Source: Pseudomonadota bacterium (lineage in GTDB: Bacteria > Pseudomonadota > Alphaproteobacteria > Rhizobiales > Rhizobiaceae). Taken from it: a stretch of DNA of 64,000 bases. Below, one piece after another: positions 1-14,156 of this stretch. The position numbers and the translations under genes are program-made. Each line of letters opens with the position of its first letter. The first letter of the stretch is position 1. Under the pieces are notes generated by a model. That model saw only the letters and a program-made list of their open reading frames with translations, made no database searches and was not told the origin of the DNA. The DNA lies in NCBI GenBank assembly GCA_023457435.1, contig JAEWLS010000013.1:62001-126000 (forward strand). The letters run 5' to 3'.

Positions 1-866
1 CGACGAAGTTCACGGCCGATGACGGTCTCGATCACGCCGAGATGGAGCGCTGCTATGCGGTCCAGATCGATGCGGGGTGCGACGGCATCATCGTCTGCGG
101 GTCACTCGGCGAAGGTCCGATGCTGTCGCATGACGAGAAGCTGGAAGTGTTCGACACCGCCCGCAAGGTCGCCGGCAGACGTCCGGTGCTGATGACCGTG
201 AACGAGCCGGCGACGCGAGATGCTGCATCGCTGGCGAAGCGCGCCGCAAAAGCCGGCGCCGACGGGCTCATGGTCGTCCCGTCACCGATCTACCATACCA
301 ATCCGGATGAGACCGTCGCCACGCTCCGGGCCGTCGCCGCAGCCGGCGGGCTGCCGGTGATGATCTATTCCAACCGCCTTGCCTATCGTGTCGACGTGAC
401 CGTCGACGTCATGGCCAAGCTCGCTGCCGACGATTTGTTCGTCGCGGTCAAGGAGTCTTCGGACGACATTCGCCGGTCGACGGAGATCATCAACGCCTTC
501 GGCGACCGCTTCGACCTGTTCACCGGCGTCGACAATCTCGCCTTCGAGGCGCTGTCGGTCGGCGCAATCGGCTGGGTCGCCGGGCTCGTCACGGCATTCC
601 CGAAGGAAACCGTTGCGATATACCGGCTTCTGAAGGCGGGGCGCCGCGACGAGGCGCTAACGATCTACCGCTGGTTCCGGCCGCTGCTCGACCTCGACGT
701 GTCGACATACCTCGTCCAGAACATCAAGCTCGCGGAAGCTCACGCCATCGGTACCAACGAGCGCGTGCGCATGCCGCGCCAGCCGCTCGCCGGCCTGCGG
801 CGCGCAGCGGTCGAGACGATCATCAGGGACGCTCTGTCGACGCGGCCGGTGCTGCCGCAGGTCTGA
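1..866 (+). CDS. hypD: DHDPS-family lyase, probable 1-pyrroline-4-hydroxy-2-carboxylate deaminase (5' partial)
   Basis: The reading frame is open from base 3, so the gene begins before the window; the internal Met at 42 is not the start. It is a DapA-family TIM barrel: counted from that Met, Tyr109 (in MIYSN) and Lys137 (in AVKESS) match the catalytic Tyr and the Schiff-base Lys. The two genes behind it encode a D-amino-acid-type dehydrogenase and a 4-hydroxyproline epimerase. In that setting DapA-family members deaminate 1-pyrroline-4-hydroxy-2-carboxylate to 2-oxoglutarate semialdehyde. The family assignment is firm; the substrate is inferred from context. A gap of 7 nt separates it from the next gene, so they are probably co-transcribed. 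Confidence 0.8.
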   Translation, partial: TKFTADDGLDHAEMERCYAVQIDAGCDGIIVCGSLGEGPMLSHDEKLEVFDTARKVAGRRPVLMTVNEPATRDAASLAKRAAKAGADGLMVVPSPIYHTNPDETVATLRAVAAAGGLPVMIYSNRLAYRVDVTVDVMAKLAADDLFVAVKESSDDIRRSTEIINAFGDRFDLFTGVDNLAFEALSVGAIGWVAGLVTAFPKETVAIYRLLKAGRRDEALTIYRWFRPLLDLDVSTYLVQNIKLAEAHAIGTNERVRMPRQPLAGLRRAAVETIIRDALSTRPVLPQV

Positions 867-873
867 GCGCATC

Positions 874-2103
874 ATGACCCGCGCCACGGTCATCGTCCTC
901 GGTGCCGGTATCGTCGGCGTGTGCGCGGCGGCGCACCTCGCCGAGGCCGGCCATGACGTGACCGTGATCGACCGCAGCGGCGCCATCGAGGAAACGAGCG
1001 CCGGGAATGCCGCGGCGCTTGCCTTTTCCGATGTCCTGCCCCTCGCGCAGAAAGGCATGGTCCGCAATCTGCCGCGCTGGCTTGCAGATCCGCTCGGGCC
1101 GCTCGCCATACCAGCCGCCTATTTGCCGAAGCTGGCGCCATGGCTATGGCGGTTCTGGCGCGCCGGCGCGGCGCGAAACCGCGAGACCAGCCTCGCCGCG
1201 CAGGCCGCGCTGATGCGGCTTGCGGAAGCCGAATGGTTGTCGCTCATGGACCGCACCGGCACGCGGACGATGCTGCGCGAGGACGGCTCTCTGGAGCTGT
1301 ACGAGAGCGAGGCCGAGTTCACGGCGTCGCTGCCGGGCTGGTCGGCGCGCGACCGCTTCGGCATCGCGTTCCGGCACGTCGACGGCGCCGGGCTCGCCGC
1401 GCTGCAGCCTGGACTGTCGCCCCGCTTCGTCAGAGGCACGTTCGTGCCGGGCTGGAAGACGGTCGACGATCCGAAGGTGCTCGGCAAGGCGGTATGGGCA
1501 TATGCCGAGCGGCTCGGCGCGACGTTGCGCATCGCCACCGCCGAGCGCTTGCAGGACGGTGCCGTATCGCTCGCCGGCGGCGAGCGGCTGCGCGCCGATG
1601 CGATCGTCGTGGCCGCCGGAGCCTGGTCGCACCGTCTGGCAGCGCAGCTCGGCGACCGCATTCCGCTCGAAACCGAGCGCGGCTACAACACGACGCTGCC
1701 GGCAGGCGCTTTCGACGTGAAGCGCCAACTCATCTTTTCGGGGCATGGCTTCGTGGTCACGCCGCTCTCGACCGGGCTGCGCGTCGGCGGAGCGGTGGAG
1801 CTTGGCGGGCTCGATCGCCCGCCGAACTTCGCGCGCGCCAAGGCGATGCTGAGCAAGGCGGCGCTTTTCCTGCCCGGGCTCGAAACGCGAGGCGGCCGCG
1901 AATGGATGGGGTATCGCCCGTCGCTGCCCGATTCGCTGCCGGTCATATCGGCGTCGAAGACGGCGCCGCGTGTCGTCTACGCCTTTGGCCATGGCCACCT
2001 GGGTCTGACCCAGGCAGCCGCCACCGGCCGTCTTGTGCGCGCGCTGATTTCGCGCGAGGAACTGCCTATCGACATTACCCCCTTTGCCGCTGACAGGTTC
2101 TGA
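874..2103 (+). CDS. hypO: FAD-dependent D-amino-acid oxidoreductase, probable D-hydroxyproline dehydrogenase
   Basis: A 409-aa DadA/DAO-type flavoprotein. The N-terminal dinucleotide-binding motif GAGIVG (about residues 11-16) is followed by an acidic strand end (VID). The C-terminal half has the FAD-contacting stretch YAFGHGHLG. The expected reaction is oxidation of cis-4-hydroxy-D-proline to 1-pyrroline-4-hydroxy-2-carboxylate, feeding the upstream deaminase. Its stop overlaps the next ATG (TGATG at 2101-2105), which implies translational coupling. The substrate is inferred from the neighbours; a general D-amino-acid dehydrogenase is the alternative. Confidence 0.83.
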   Translation: MTRATVIVLGAGIVGVCAAAHLAEAGHDVTVIDRSGAIEETSAGNAAALAFSDVLPLAQKGMVRNLPRWLADPLGPLAIPAAYLPKLAPWLWRFWRAGAARNRETSLAAQAALMRLAEAEWLSLMDRTGTRTMLREDGSLELYESEAEFTASLPGWSARDRFGIAFRHVDGAGLAALQPGLSPRFVRGTFVPGWKTVDDPKVLGKAVWAYAERLGATLRIATAERLQDGAVSLAGGERLRADAIVVAAGAWSHRLAAQLGDRIPLETERGYNTTLPAGAFDVKRQLIFSGHGFVVTPLSTGLRVGGAVELGGLDRPPNFARAKAMLSKAALFLPGLETRGGREWMGYRPSLPDSLPVISASKTAPRVVYAFGHGHLGLTQAAATGRLVRALISREELPIDITPFAADRF

Positions 2104-3101
2104 TGCGCCACACCTTCTCCTGCATCGACGGACACACTTGCGGCAATCCGGTGCGCCTCGTCGCCGGCGGCGCCCCGCGCCTCGACGGGGCGACGATGCT
2201 GGAGAAGCGCGCTCACTTCGAGCGCGAGTACGACTGGATTCGCACCGGGCTGATGTTCGAGCCGCGCGGCCATGACATGATGTCCGGCTCGTTCCTGTAT
2301 CCGCCGACGACCGACGACGGCGACGTGTCGATCCTGTTCATCGAGACATCCGGCTGCCTGGCCATGTGCGGTCACGGCACCATCGGTACGATCACCTTCG
2401 CAGTCGAGAACGGGCTGGTGCGGCCGAGGACCGAAGGCAGGCTGAACCTGGACGTTCCCGCCGGGCGCGTCGTCGCCGAATACAGGAAGGACGGCGAGTA
2501 CGTCGAAGAGGTGCGCATTACCAACGTGCCCTCCTATCTCCATGCCGAGGGCCTCGAGGTCGATTGTCCGCGGCTCGGCCCGATCACGGTCGACGTCGCC
2601 TATGGCGGCAATTTCTACGCGATCGTCGAGCCGCAGAAGAACTATCGCGACATGGCAGACTATTCGGCGGGAGAGCTCGTAAGCATGAGCCCCGAGCTGC
2701 GGCGCAGGCTCAACGAGCGGTACGAGTTCATCCATCCGGAGAAGCCGGCGATCCGCGGACTGTCGCACATATTGTGGACGGGTGCGCCGACTGTCGCGGG
2801 TGCGCAAGCGCGAAATGCCGTCTTCTACGGCGACAAGGCGATCGACCGCTCGCCCTGCGGCACCGGCACTTCGGCGCGCATGGCGCAGCTCTTCGCCAAG
2901 GGCAAGCTCAAGGTTGGCGACCCGTTCGTGCACGAGTCCATCATCGGTTCGCTGTTCAAGGGCAAGGTCGAGCGCGAAGCGACGGTCGGCGACCGGCGCG
3001 GCATGGTCCCGTCGATCGGAGGCTGGGCGCGGCTCACAGGCTACAACACCATCATGATTGACGACCGCGACCCGTTCGCGCACGGCTTCGTGGTCAGGTG
3101 A
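2103..3101 (+). CDS. hypRE: 4-hydroxyproline 2-epimerase (proline racemase family)
   Basis: A 332-aa proline-racemase-fold enzyme that interconverts trans-4-hydroxy-L-proline and cis-4-hydroxy-D-proline. Both catalytic cysteines are present: one in MCGHGTIG near residue 88, the second in SPCGTGTSA near residue 252. This excludes the 3-hydroxyproline dehydratases, which have Thr at the second site. The N terminus (IDGHTCGNPVRLV) is typical of bacterial 4-hydroxyproline epimerases. It is translationally coupled to the dehydrogenase and is the last gene of the cluster. Confidence 0.9.
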   Translation: MRHTFSCIDGHTCGNPVRLVAGGAPRLDGATMLEKRAHFEREYDWIRTGLMFEPRGHDMMSGSFLYPPTTDDGDVSILFIETSGCLAMCGHGTIGTITFAVENGLVRPRTEGRLNLDVPAGRVVAEYRKDGEYVEEVRITNVPSYLHAEGLEVDCPRLGPITVDVAYGGNFYAIVEPQKNYRDMADYSAGELVSMSPELRRRLNERYEFIHPEKPAIRGLSHILWTGAPTVAGAQARNAVFYGDKAIDRSPCGTGTSARMAQLFAKGKLKVGDPFVHESIIGSLFKGKVEREATVGDRRGMVPSIGGWARLTGYNTIMIDDRDPFAHGFVVR

Positions 3102-3110
3102 CGGCTTGCC

Positions 3111-3144
3111 TTGCACGGCGCACTTTGCAAAGTGTGCGGTGCAA
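3111..3144. promoter_or_regulatory. 34-bp interrupted dyad, candidate operator or RNA hairpin
   Basis: A symmetric element centred at 3127.5. The core CACTTTGCAAAGTG (3121-3134) is a perfect 14-bp palindrome. Outer arms TTGCAC (3111-3116) and GTGCAA (3139-3144) share the same centre. Fifteen of 17 base pairs match, with one further G:T. It starts 10 nt after the epimerase stop. No T-run follows, so a plain intrinsic terminator is less likely than a protein-binding site or a 3' hairpin. Confidence 0.55.
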
Positions 3145-3354
3145 TAGCCGGCGCGGCGCTGCATGTGTCGCGGATAGGTAAAGACAAGTCGCGGGGCTGC
3201 TGCTAGCTTCGCGCGATCGGGTCTTGCAGGGCCATGTGCGGTGCACCGGACATTCCGGGCAGACATCGCCAGCCACTGCCGGACCGAAGGGGAACTGGGG
3301 TATAGCGGACAGGCCGCCAGCGGCGCGGCTTGTCTCAGGGGAGCCGTCCGCACC

Positions 3355-4257
<903 letters not shown>

Positions 4258-4258
4258 C

Positions 4259-5664
<1,406 letters not shown>

Positions 5665-5665
<1 letters not shown>

Positions 5666-7017
5666 TGAGCGTCGCAGCAAGCGAGCCGATCCTCAAGGTC
5701 GAACATCTATCGATGAAGTTCGGCGGACTTGTCGCCGTCGGCGACCTGTCGTTCGAAGCCCGGCGCGGCGAGATCACCGCATTGATCGGTCCGAACGGCG
5801 CCGGCAAGACCACCGTGTTCAACTGCATCACCGGCTTCTACAAGCCGTCCGAAGGCATGATCGCGATGACCCGGCGCGACGGTACGCGCCTTCTGCTGGA
5901 GCGCCTGCCTGACTTCCAGATACCGGCCAAGGCGAAGGTCGCGCGGACCTTCCAGAACATTCGCCTGTTCTCCGGCATGACCGTGTTCGAGAATTTGCTG
6001 GTCGCGCAGCACAACAAGCTCATGAAGGCATCGGGCTTCACCGTGCTCGGTCTGGTCGGGATCGGCGGTTATGCCAAGGCGTCGGCGGAGTCGCGGGACT
6101 TCGCCGCGCACTGGCTGGAGAAGGCGGGGCTGATCGACCGCGCCGACGACCCCGCCGGCGACCTGCCGTACGGTGCCCAGCGCCGGCTCGAGATCGCCCG
6201 CGCGATGTGCACGGGACCGGAACTCCTGTGCCTCGACGAACCGGCCGCCGGCCTCAACCCGCGGGAGTCGCTGGCGCTGAACGTGCTGCTGAACGACATC
6301 AAGGACAACACCGGCACATCGATCCTGCTGATCGAGCATGACATGTCGGTGGTGATGCAGATCTCCGACCACGTCGTCGTCCTCGAATACGGACGCAAGA
6401 TTTCCGATGGCGACCCGGCGTTCGTGAAGAACGATCCGCGCGTTATCGCCGCCTACCTTGGGGTGGACGATCAGGAGGTCGAGAAGGTTCTTGTCGAAGT
6501 CGGCGACGAGCATGTCATCGAGCAACTCGACGGCACGCCGGATCCGGCACATGGCCCCGCCGCTTCGTCTTCGATGATGGCGGGACCCATATCCGACACG
6601 ATCGAGCACGCAGCCGACAACGAAGGTCTCGTGACGATCGATCCCGGCGCCGGCAACGCCGCCCGCGTCCTCGACATGCCCATGCCCGCGCCACGCGCCG
6701 AGACGGAGAAGGCCACGGAACCGCGTTCGCGCGCAACGCCCACCGGTCAACGCGGGACCACAACGTCGAACGCGCTGGCAGCGCCTCGCAATGGCGTCGC
6801 CGACGATCTCAAGCTGATCAAGGGTATTGGTCCGATCAACGAGCGCAAGCTCAACGACCACGGCATTTTCCATTTCGATCAGATCGCCGCCTGGAAAAAG
6901 GCGGACATCGCGGCGGCCGAAGCCTATCTCGAATTCGATGGCCGCATCGCCCGCGAGAACTGGATCGAGCAGGCGCGCGCGCTGGCGTCAGGCAAGGCTC
7001 GGAGGGAGACCAAGTGA
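5665..7017 (+). CDS. livG: LivG ATPase with C-terminal helix-hairpin-helix extension
   Basis: A 450-aa protein. Residues 1-265 form a standard LivG ABC ATPase: Walker A GPNGAGKTT at 42-50, a degenerate signature (LPYGAQRRLEIARAM), Walker B LLCLDEPAAGLNP, and the H-loop in IEHDM. Residues 266-379 are a low-complexity Ala/Pro/Glu linker. Residues 380-450 (LKLIKGIGP..., then a WIEQARALASG end) look like the helix-hairpin-helix domain also found at the C terminus of NuoE-type proteins in alphaproteobacteria. An ordinary LivG is about 255-290 aa. The frame is also open upstream through livM, but the ATG at 5665 sits in the livM stop. Confidence 0.92.
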
Positions 7018-7760
7018 TGGCCGCTGCCTCCGCAACTTCGCCCGCCCTGCTGCAGGTCGAGAACGTCGAGACCTTCTACGGCAACATTCGCGCCCTCAAC
7101 GGCGTAACCATGGAAGTGCGCCAGGGCGAGATCGTCGCGCTGATCGGCGCCAACGGCGCCGGCAAGTCGACCTTGATGATGACGATTTTCGGTAGTCCGC
7201 GCGCGCGCAGCGGGCGCATCGTCTTCAATGGCGAGGACATTACCCTGTTGCCGACGCACCATATCGCGCGGCGCCGAATTGCCCAGTCGCCGGAAGGGCG
7301 CCGGATATTCCCGCGCATGACCGTTCTGGAGAACCTCCAGATGGGCGCCGGCCTCGACAACCTGCAGCATTTCGCGGAGGATTCCGAAAAGGTCTTCGCG
7401 CTTTTCCCGCGGCTGAAGGAGCGTATCGCGCAGCGCGGCGGAACGCTCTCGGGCGGCGAGCAGCAGATGCTCTCGATCGGCCGCGCGTTGATGGCTCGGC
7501 CGAAGCTCCTGCTTCTCGACGAGCCGTCGCTTGGCCTTGCGCCGCTGATCGTCAAGCAGATCTTCGACGCGATCCGCGTGCTCAACGAGACGGAAGGGCT
7601 CAGCGTCTTCCTGGTGGAACAGAACGCATTCGGCGCCTTGCGGCTTGCAGCGCGGGGATATGTGATGGTCAACGGCAACATCACGATGAGCGGCACGGGC
7701 AAGGAACTTCTCGCCAACACCGAGGTGCGCGCGGCCTACCTCGAGGGCGGTCGTCACTGA
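7017..7760 (+). CDS. livF: Branched-chain amino-acid ABC transporter ATPase LivF
   Basis: A 247-aa ABC ATPase with Walker A GANGAGKST, signature LSGGEQQML, Walker B LLLLDEPSLGLAP and a switch motif in VEQN. It is the second nucleotide-binding subunit of the Liv transporter. Start choice: ATG 7017 overlaps the livG stop; a GTG one codon earlier (7014) is also possible. Tight packing with livG (TGATG) and 10 nt to the next gene indicate one operon. Confidence 0.93.
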   Translation: MAAASATSPALLQVENVETFYGNIRALNGVTMEVRQGEIVALIGANGAGKSTLMMTIFGSPRARSGRIVFNGEDITLLPTHHIARRRIAQSPEGRRIFPRMTVLENLQMGAGLDNLQHFAEDSEKVFALFPRLKERIAQRGGTLSGGEQQMLSIGRALMARPKLLLLDEPSLGLAPLIVKQIFDAIRVLNETEGLSVFLVEQNAFGALRLAARGYVMVNGNITMSGTGKELLANTEVRAAYLEGGRH

Positions 7761-7770
7761 GAGGCAATCG

Positions 7771-8130
7771 ATGCAGGGCATCATCTACGAAGAAGCCAAC
7801 ATCTGGCAGTTCTTCTTCATCACGCTGCTTCTGGGCGGCGGTGCCGCCTGGATGACCGGCCGCGCCTGCGCACAGACCTGGCGCAGCGGCGTTGCGCTCG
7901 GCCTTTATTTGCTGTTGCTGGGCGTTGCCGTGCGGTTCATCCATCACGCGCTGTTCGACGGCACAATGTTTTCGCTGCAGTACTACTGCGTCGACACCAT
8001 AATCCTGCTGGGAATCGGGTATCTCGGCTTCCGCTACACGCGCACGAAGCAGATGGTGACGCAGTATCACTGGGTTTACGAGCGGACATGGCTGCTCGGG
8101 TGGAAGGAGCGCGCCAGTGTTCACCAATAG
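7771..8130 (+). CDS. Small conserved membrane protein (DUF6867-like) in the liv operon
   Basis: A 119-aa protein with three predicted membrane helices, roughly residues 12-30, 40-57 and 73-89, and a basic aromatic C-terminal tail (YHWVYERTWLLGWKER). I believe it belongs to the DUF6867 family, which I recall seeing beside liv operons in Rhizobiales; this was not checked. It lies 10 nt after livF and before livK, in the same direction. The biochemical role is unknown; a transporter accessory subunit is a reasonable inference from position only. Confidence 0.8.
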   Translation: MQGIIYEEANIWQFFFITLLLGGGAAWMTGRACAQTWRSGVALGLYLLLLGVAVRFIHHALFDGTMFSLQYYCVDTIILLGIGYLGFRYTRTKQMVTQYHWVYERTWLLGWKERASVHQ

Positions 8131-8162
8131 CTGATTCACCGCGGCGGGCGGCGCGAAACGGC

Positions 8163-8190
8163 GTGACAAGTCCCGGAAAATGGGCACAAT
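8163..8190 (+). promoter_or_regulatory. Possible promoter for livK
   Basis: GTGACA (8163-8168), a 16-bp spacer, then CACAAT (8185-8190). It lies 75 nt before the livK ATG, in the 134-nt gap after the small membrane protein. The match to sigma-70 consensus is moderate. A separate promoter would allow the higher expression usual for binding proteins. Confidence 0.3.
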
Positions 8191-8264
8191 CCACGTTCTG
8201 CGATAGGGGGTGGGCATCGCGTGAACGGAACATCTCCGCCCACCTGTTCAATGGGAGCGTCTCA

Positions 8265-9380
8265 ATGAAGAAAACACTCATGTCCGCGGTCGCCTTGTCC
8301 GCCTTGCTGGCGTTCGGCGGCGCGGCCTGGGCCGACATCCTCGTCGGTGTCGGCGGCCCGATCACCGGCCCGAACGCTGCGTTCGGAGCACAGTTGCAGA
8401 AGGGCGCCGAGCAGGCTGCCGCCGACATCAACGCAGCCGGCGGCATCAATGGCGAAATGATCAAGATTGTCATCGGCGATGACGTATCCGACCCGACGCA
8501 AGGCGTTTCGGTTGCCAACAAGTTCGTCGCTGACGGCGTCAAGTTCGTCGTCGGCCACTTCAACTCGGGCGTGTCGATCCCGGCTTCGGAAGTCTACGCC
8601 GAAAACGGCATTCTGGAGATCACCCCGGCCGCAACCAACCCGGTCTTCACCGAGCGCGGCCTGTGGAACACGTTCCGCGTCTGCGGCCGCGACGACCAGC
8701 AGGGCCAGGTTGCCGGCGCATACATCGCCGAGAAGTTCAAGGATGCCAAGGTTGCGGTCATCCACGACAAGACCCCGTACGGCCAGGGTCTCGCCGACGA
8801 AACGAAGAAGGCGCTGAACGCCGCGGGCGTGACGGAAGTCATGTACGAGGGCGTCAACACCGGCGACAAGGACTTCTCCGCCCTCATCTCCAAGATGAAG
8901 CAGGCCGGCGTCACGCTCATCTACTGGGGCGGCCTGCACACCGAGGCGGGTCTCATCATCCGCCAGACAGCAGACCAGGGCCTGAAGGCGCCACTCTTCT
9001 CGGGTGACGGCATCGTGTCGAACGAGCTGGCGTCGATCGCCGGCGACGCGGTCGAGGGCACCTACAACACCTTCGGCCCGGACCCGCGCAACAACCCGGC
9101 TGCCAAGGAAGCGGTCGAGAAGTTCCGCGCCGCGGGCTTCGAGCCCGAGGCCTACACCCTCTACTCCTACGCCGCGACGCAGGTGCTTGCACAGGCTGCT
9201 GCAGCCGCGGGCTCGAACGACCCCGAGGAGGTGGCCAAGGCGATCAAGTCCAAGGGTCCGTTCAAGACCGTGCTGGGCGAACTCTCCTTCAACGAGAAGG
9301 GCGACCGCACCGACGCCGACTATGTCGTCTACCAGTGGAAGAAGGGCGACGACGGGAAGTTCGGCTACTTCCAGCTCTAG
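8265..9380 (+). CDS. livK: Branched-chain amino-acid ABC transporter substrate-binding protein LivK
   Basis: A 371-aa periplasmic type I binding protein. Met-Lys-Lys plus a hydrophobic core ending AAWA-D forms a Sec signal peptide cleaved near residue 23. The mature part has the Leu/Ile/Val-binding landmarks GVGGPITGPNAAFGAQLQKG, HFNSGVSIPASEVY and EITPAATNP. The ATG at 8265 is preferred over upstream in-frame codons because it begins the signal peptide. It is the last gene of the liv locus and is followed by a strong terminator. Confidence 0.93.
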   Translation: MKKTLMSAVALSALLAFGGAAWADILVGVGGPITGPNAAFGAQLQKGAEQAAADINAAGGINGEMIKIVIGDDVSDPTQGVSVANKFVADGVKFVVGHFNSGVSIPASEVYAENGILEITPAATNPVFTERGLWNTFRVCGRDDQQGQVAGAYIAEKFKDAKVAVIHDKTPYGQGLADETKKALNAAGVTEVMYEGVNTGDKDFSALISKMKQAGVTLIYWGGLHTEAGLIIRQTADQGLKAPLFSGDGIVSNELASIAGDAVEGTYNTFGPDPRNNPAAKEAVEKFRAAGFEPEAYTLYSYAATQVLAQAAAAAGSNDPEEVAKAIKSKGPFKTVLGELSFNEKGDRTDADYVVYQWKKGDDGKFGYFQL

Positions 9381-9403
9381 GCCTTCAAGGCTCCACTACA
9401 GGA

Positions 9404-9430
9404 AGCCCGGCGCTCGCGCCGGGCTTTTCT
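9404..9430 (+). terminator. Intrinsic terminator after livK
   Basis: A perfect 9-bp stem AGCCCGGCG (9404-9412) / CGCCGGGCT (9417-9425), a 4-nt loop and a following T-rich stretch (TTTTCT). It lies 24 nt after the livK stop and separates livK from pyruvate carboxylase. Confidence 0.85.
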
Positions 9431-9512
9431 ATTTGCGGACGCCGCTCCAGCGTCTGTTTGCAGTGCAGCATTTTCGCGCTAGTCTCCTGCCAGCCTCGCA
9501 CCGGACCGTCCC

Positions 9513-12968
<3,456 letters not shown>

Positions 12969-12981
12969 CGGATGCGGCAGT

Positions 12982-13284
12982 TCACCAGCGCGTCTTCTCA
13001 CCGGGCGCTGCCGGCTCGATGGCCAGCGCATGGACGCCGGCCGCGATCTCTTCCTTCAACAATTCGTTGACGGTCCGGTGGCGCTCGATACGGCTCATGC
13101 CGTCGAAACGCTGGGAAACCACGCGGACGCGGAAATGCGTCTCGCCGGAGCCGTCAAAGGCGCCATGGTGGCCGGACCCGGAATGATAATGCCCGGCGTG
13201 CAGATGGCTCTCGTTGATGACGACGAGCCGCTCAGGATGGAGCGCCTCCGCCAGCTTGGATTTGATCGACGATTCGATGGACAT
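12982..13284 (-). CDS. BolA family protein
   Basis: A 100-aa protein with the BolA fold signature: residues around SHLHAGHYHSGSGHHGAFDGSGETHFRV contain the conserved HAGH and ETHF segments, followed by RIERHRTVNELL. BolA proteins pair with monothiol glutaredoxins in Fe-S trafficking. The frame is open to 13302, but the second Met (13284, MSIESSIK) is the usual N terminus. The His-rich insertion is longer than in E. coli BolA. It converges with pyc (13 nt gap) and diverges from the J-domain gene. Confidence 0.88.
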   Translation of the reverse strand: MSIESSIKSKLAEALHPERLVVINESHLHAGHYHSGSGHHGAFDGSGETHFRVRVVSQRFDGMSRIERHRTVNELLKEEIAAGVHALAIEPAAPGEKTRW

Positions 13285-13433
13285 AACGACCTCCGCACCC
13301 ATATAGGGATCACGAATTCCCCTCGCCTCAACGAAGCAGTCGCGCCGGTTAGGTCCATGGCCGGGCGAATGTCAATTCTTGTATCGAGGTTTGATCGGCC
13401 CATAATCCTCGGACTGATTTGCGTACGGACAGA

Positions 13434-14048
13434 ATGAAGGCTTACCCGCGCTACTTCGATAAGATCCGCGTCCGCCCCGATCCCGAGGCGGAGGTGAAGT
13501 CGCGTTCGCCGCGCTGCCAGTGGGACGGATGCGAGGAGGCCGGGACATACAAGGCGCCGGTCGGCCGAATGCGCGAAGGCGAGTATTTCCGCTTCTGCTT
13601 CGACCATGTGCGAGAATACAACAAGGGTTTCAATTACTTCTCGGGGCTGAAGGACACCGACATCGCGCGCTTCCAGAAGGAAGCGCTGACCGGCCATCGC
13701 CCAACCTGGAAGATGGGCGCCAATGCCGGCGCGAAGTACGCGCCCGATTTCGCGCAGGCCCGCTCCGGCAGCGCCCATTCCTACAGCCGCGTGCGCGACC
13801 CGTATGGCTTCTTCCACCAGCGCAAGACCGATACCCCGCGCGAGCGCAAGCTCAAGTCGCTGGAAGCGAAGGCGATGGAAACGCTCGGCCTCGACGCCAA
13901 GGCGACTGGCGCCGACATCAAGGCGCGCTATAAGGAACTGGTAAAGCGCCACCATCCCGACGCGAATGGCGGCGACAGGAGTTCGGAAGAACGTTTTCGC
14001 GACGTGCTCCAGGCCTATCGCGTGCTCAAGCAGGCCGGCCTGTGCTGA
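13434..14048 (+). CDS. J-domain molecular chaperone with N-terminal Cys motif
   Basis: A 204-aa protein with the J domain at the C terminus (about 145-203) and its HPD motif at 174-176. The N-terminal half has Cys28, Cys33, Cys55 and His58 in an arrangement that could hold zinc, plus an aromatic stretch (EYNKGFNYFSGL). It is a J protein of unusual architecture, probably an Hsp70 co-chaperone delivering a specific client. It precedes cobS by 108 nt in the same direction, an arrangement I recall from Rhizobiales. The upstream ATG-like start at 13419 is less likely than MKAYPRYF at 13434. Confidence 0.88.
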   Translation: MKAYPRYFDKIRVRPDPEAEVKSRSPRCQWDGCEEAGTYKAPVGRMREGEYFRFCFDHVREYNKGFNYFSGLKDTDIARFQKEALTGHRPTWKMGANAGAKYAPDFAQARSGSAHSYSRVRDPYGFFHQRKTDTPRERKLKSLEAKAMETLGLDAKATGADIKARYKELVKRHHPDANGGDRSSEERFRDVLQAYRVLKQAGLC

Positions 14049-14156
14049 TCGACGAGCGGTTGTGGCTGCCTTGCCGCGTCACGCCGGTCTGGTAGATACG
14101 CCTCCGAACATGCGTGAATTGCGCGCGGAACGCCCGGTTCCGCCGGTGGAGACATG

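Noticed and set aside
3241..3354. N-terminal extension of LivH from an in-frame upstream start
   Set aside because: The residues are not membrane-like, and the SD and family N terminus support ATG 3355.
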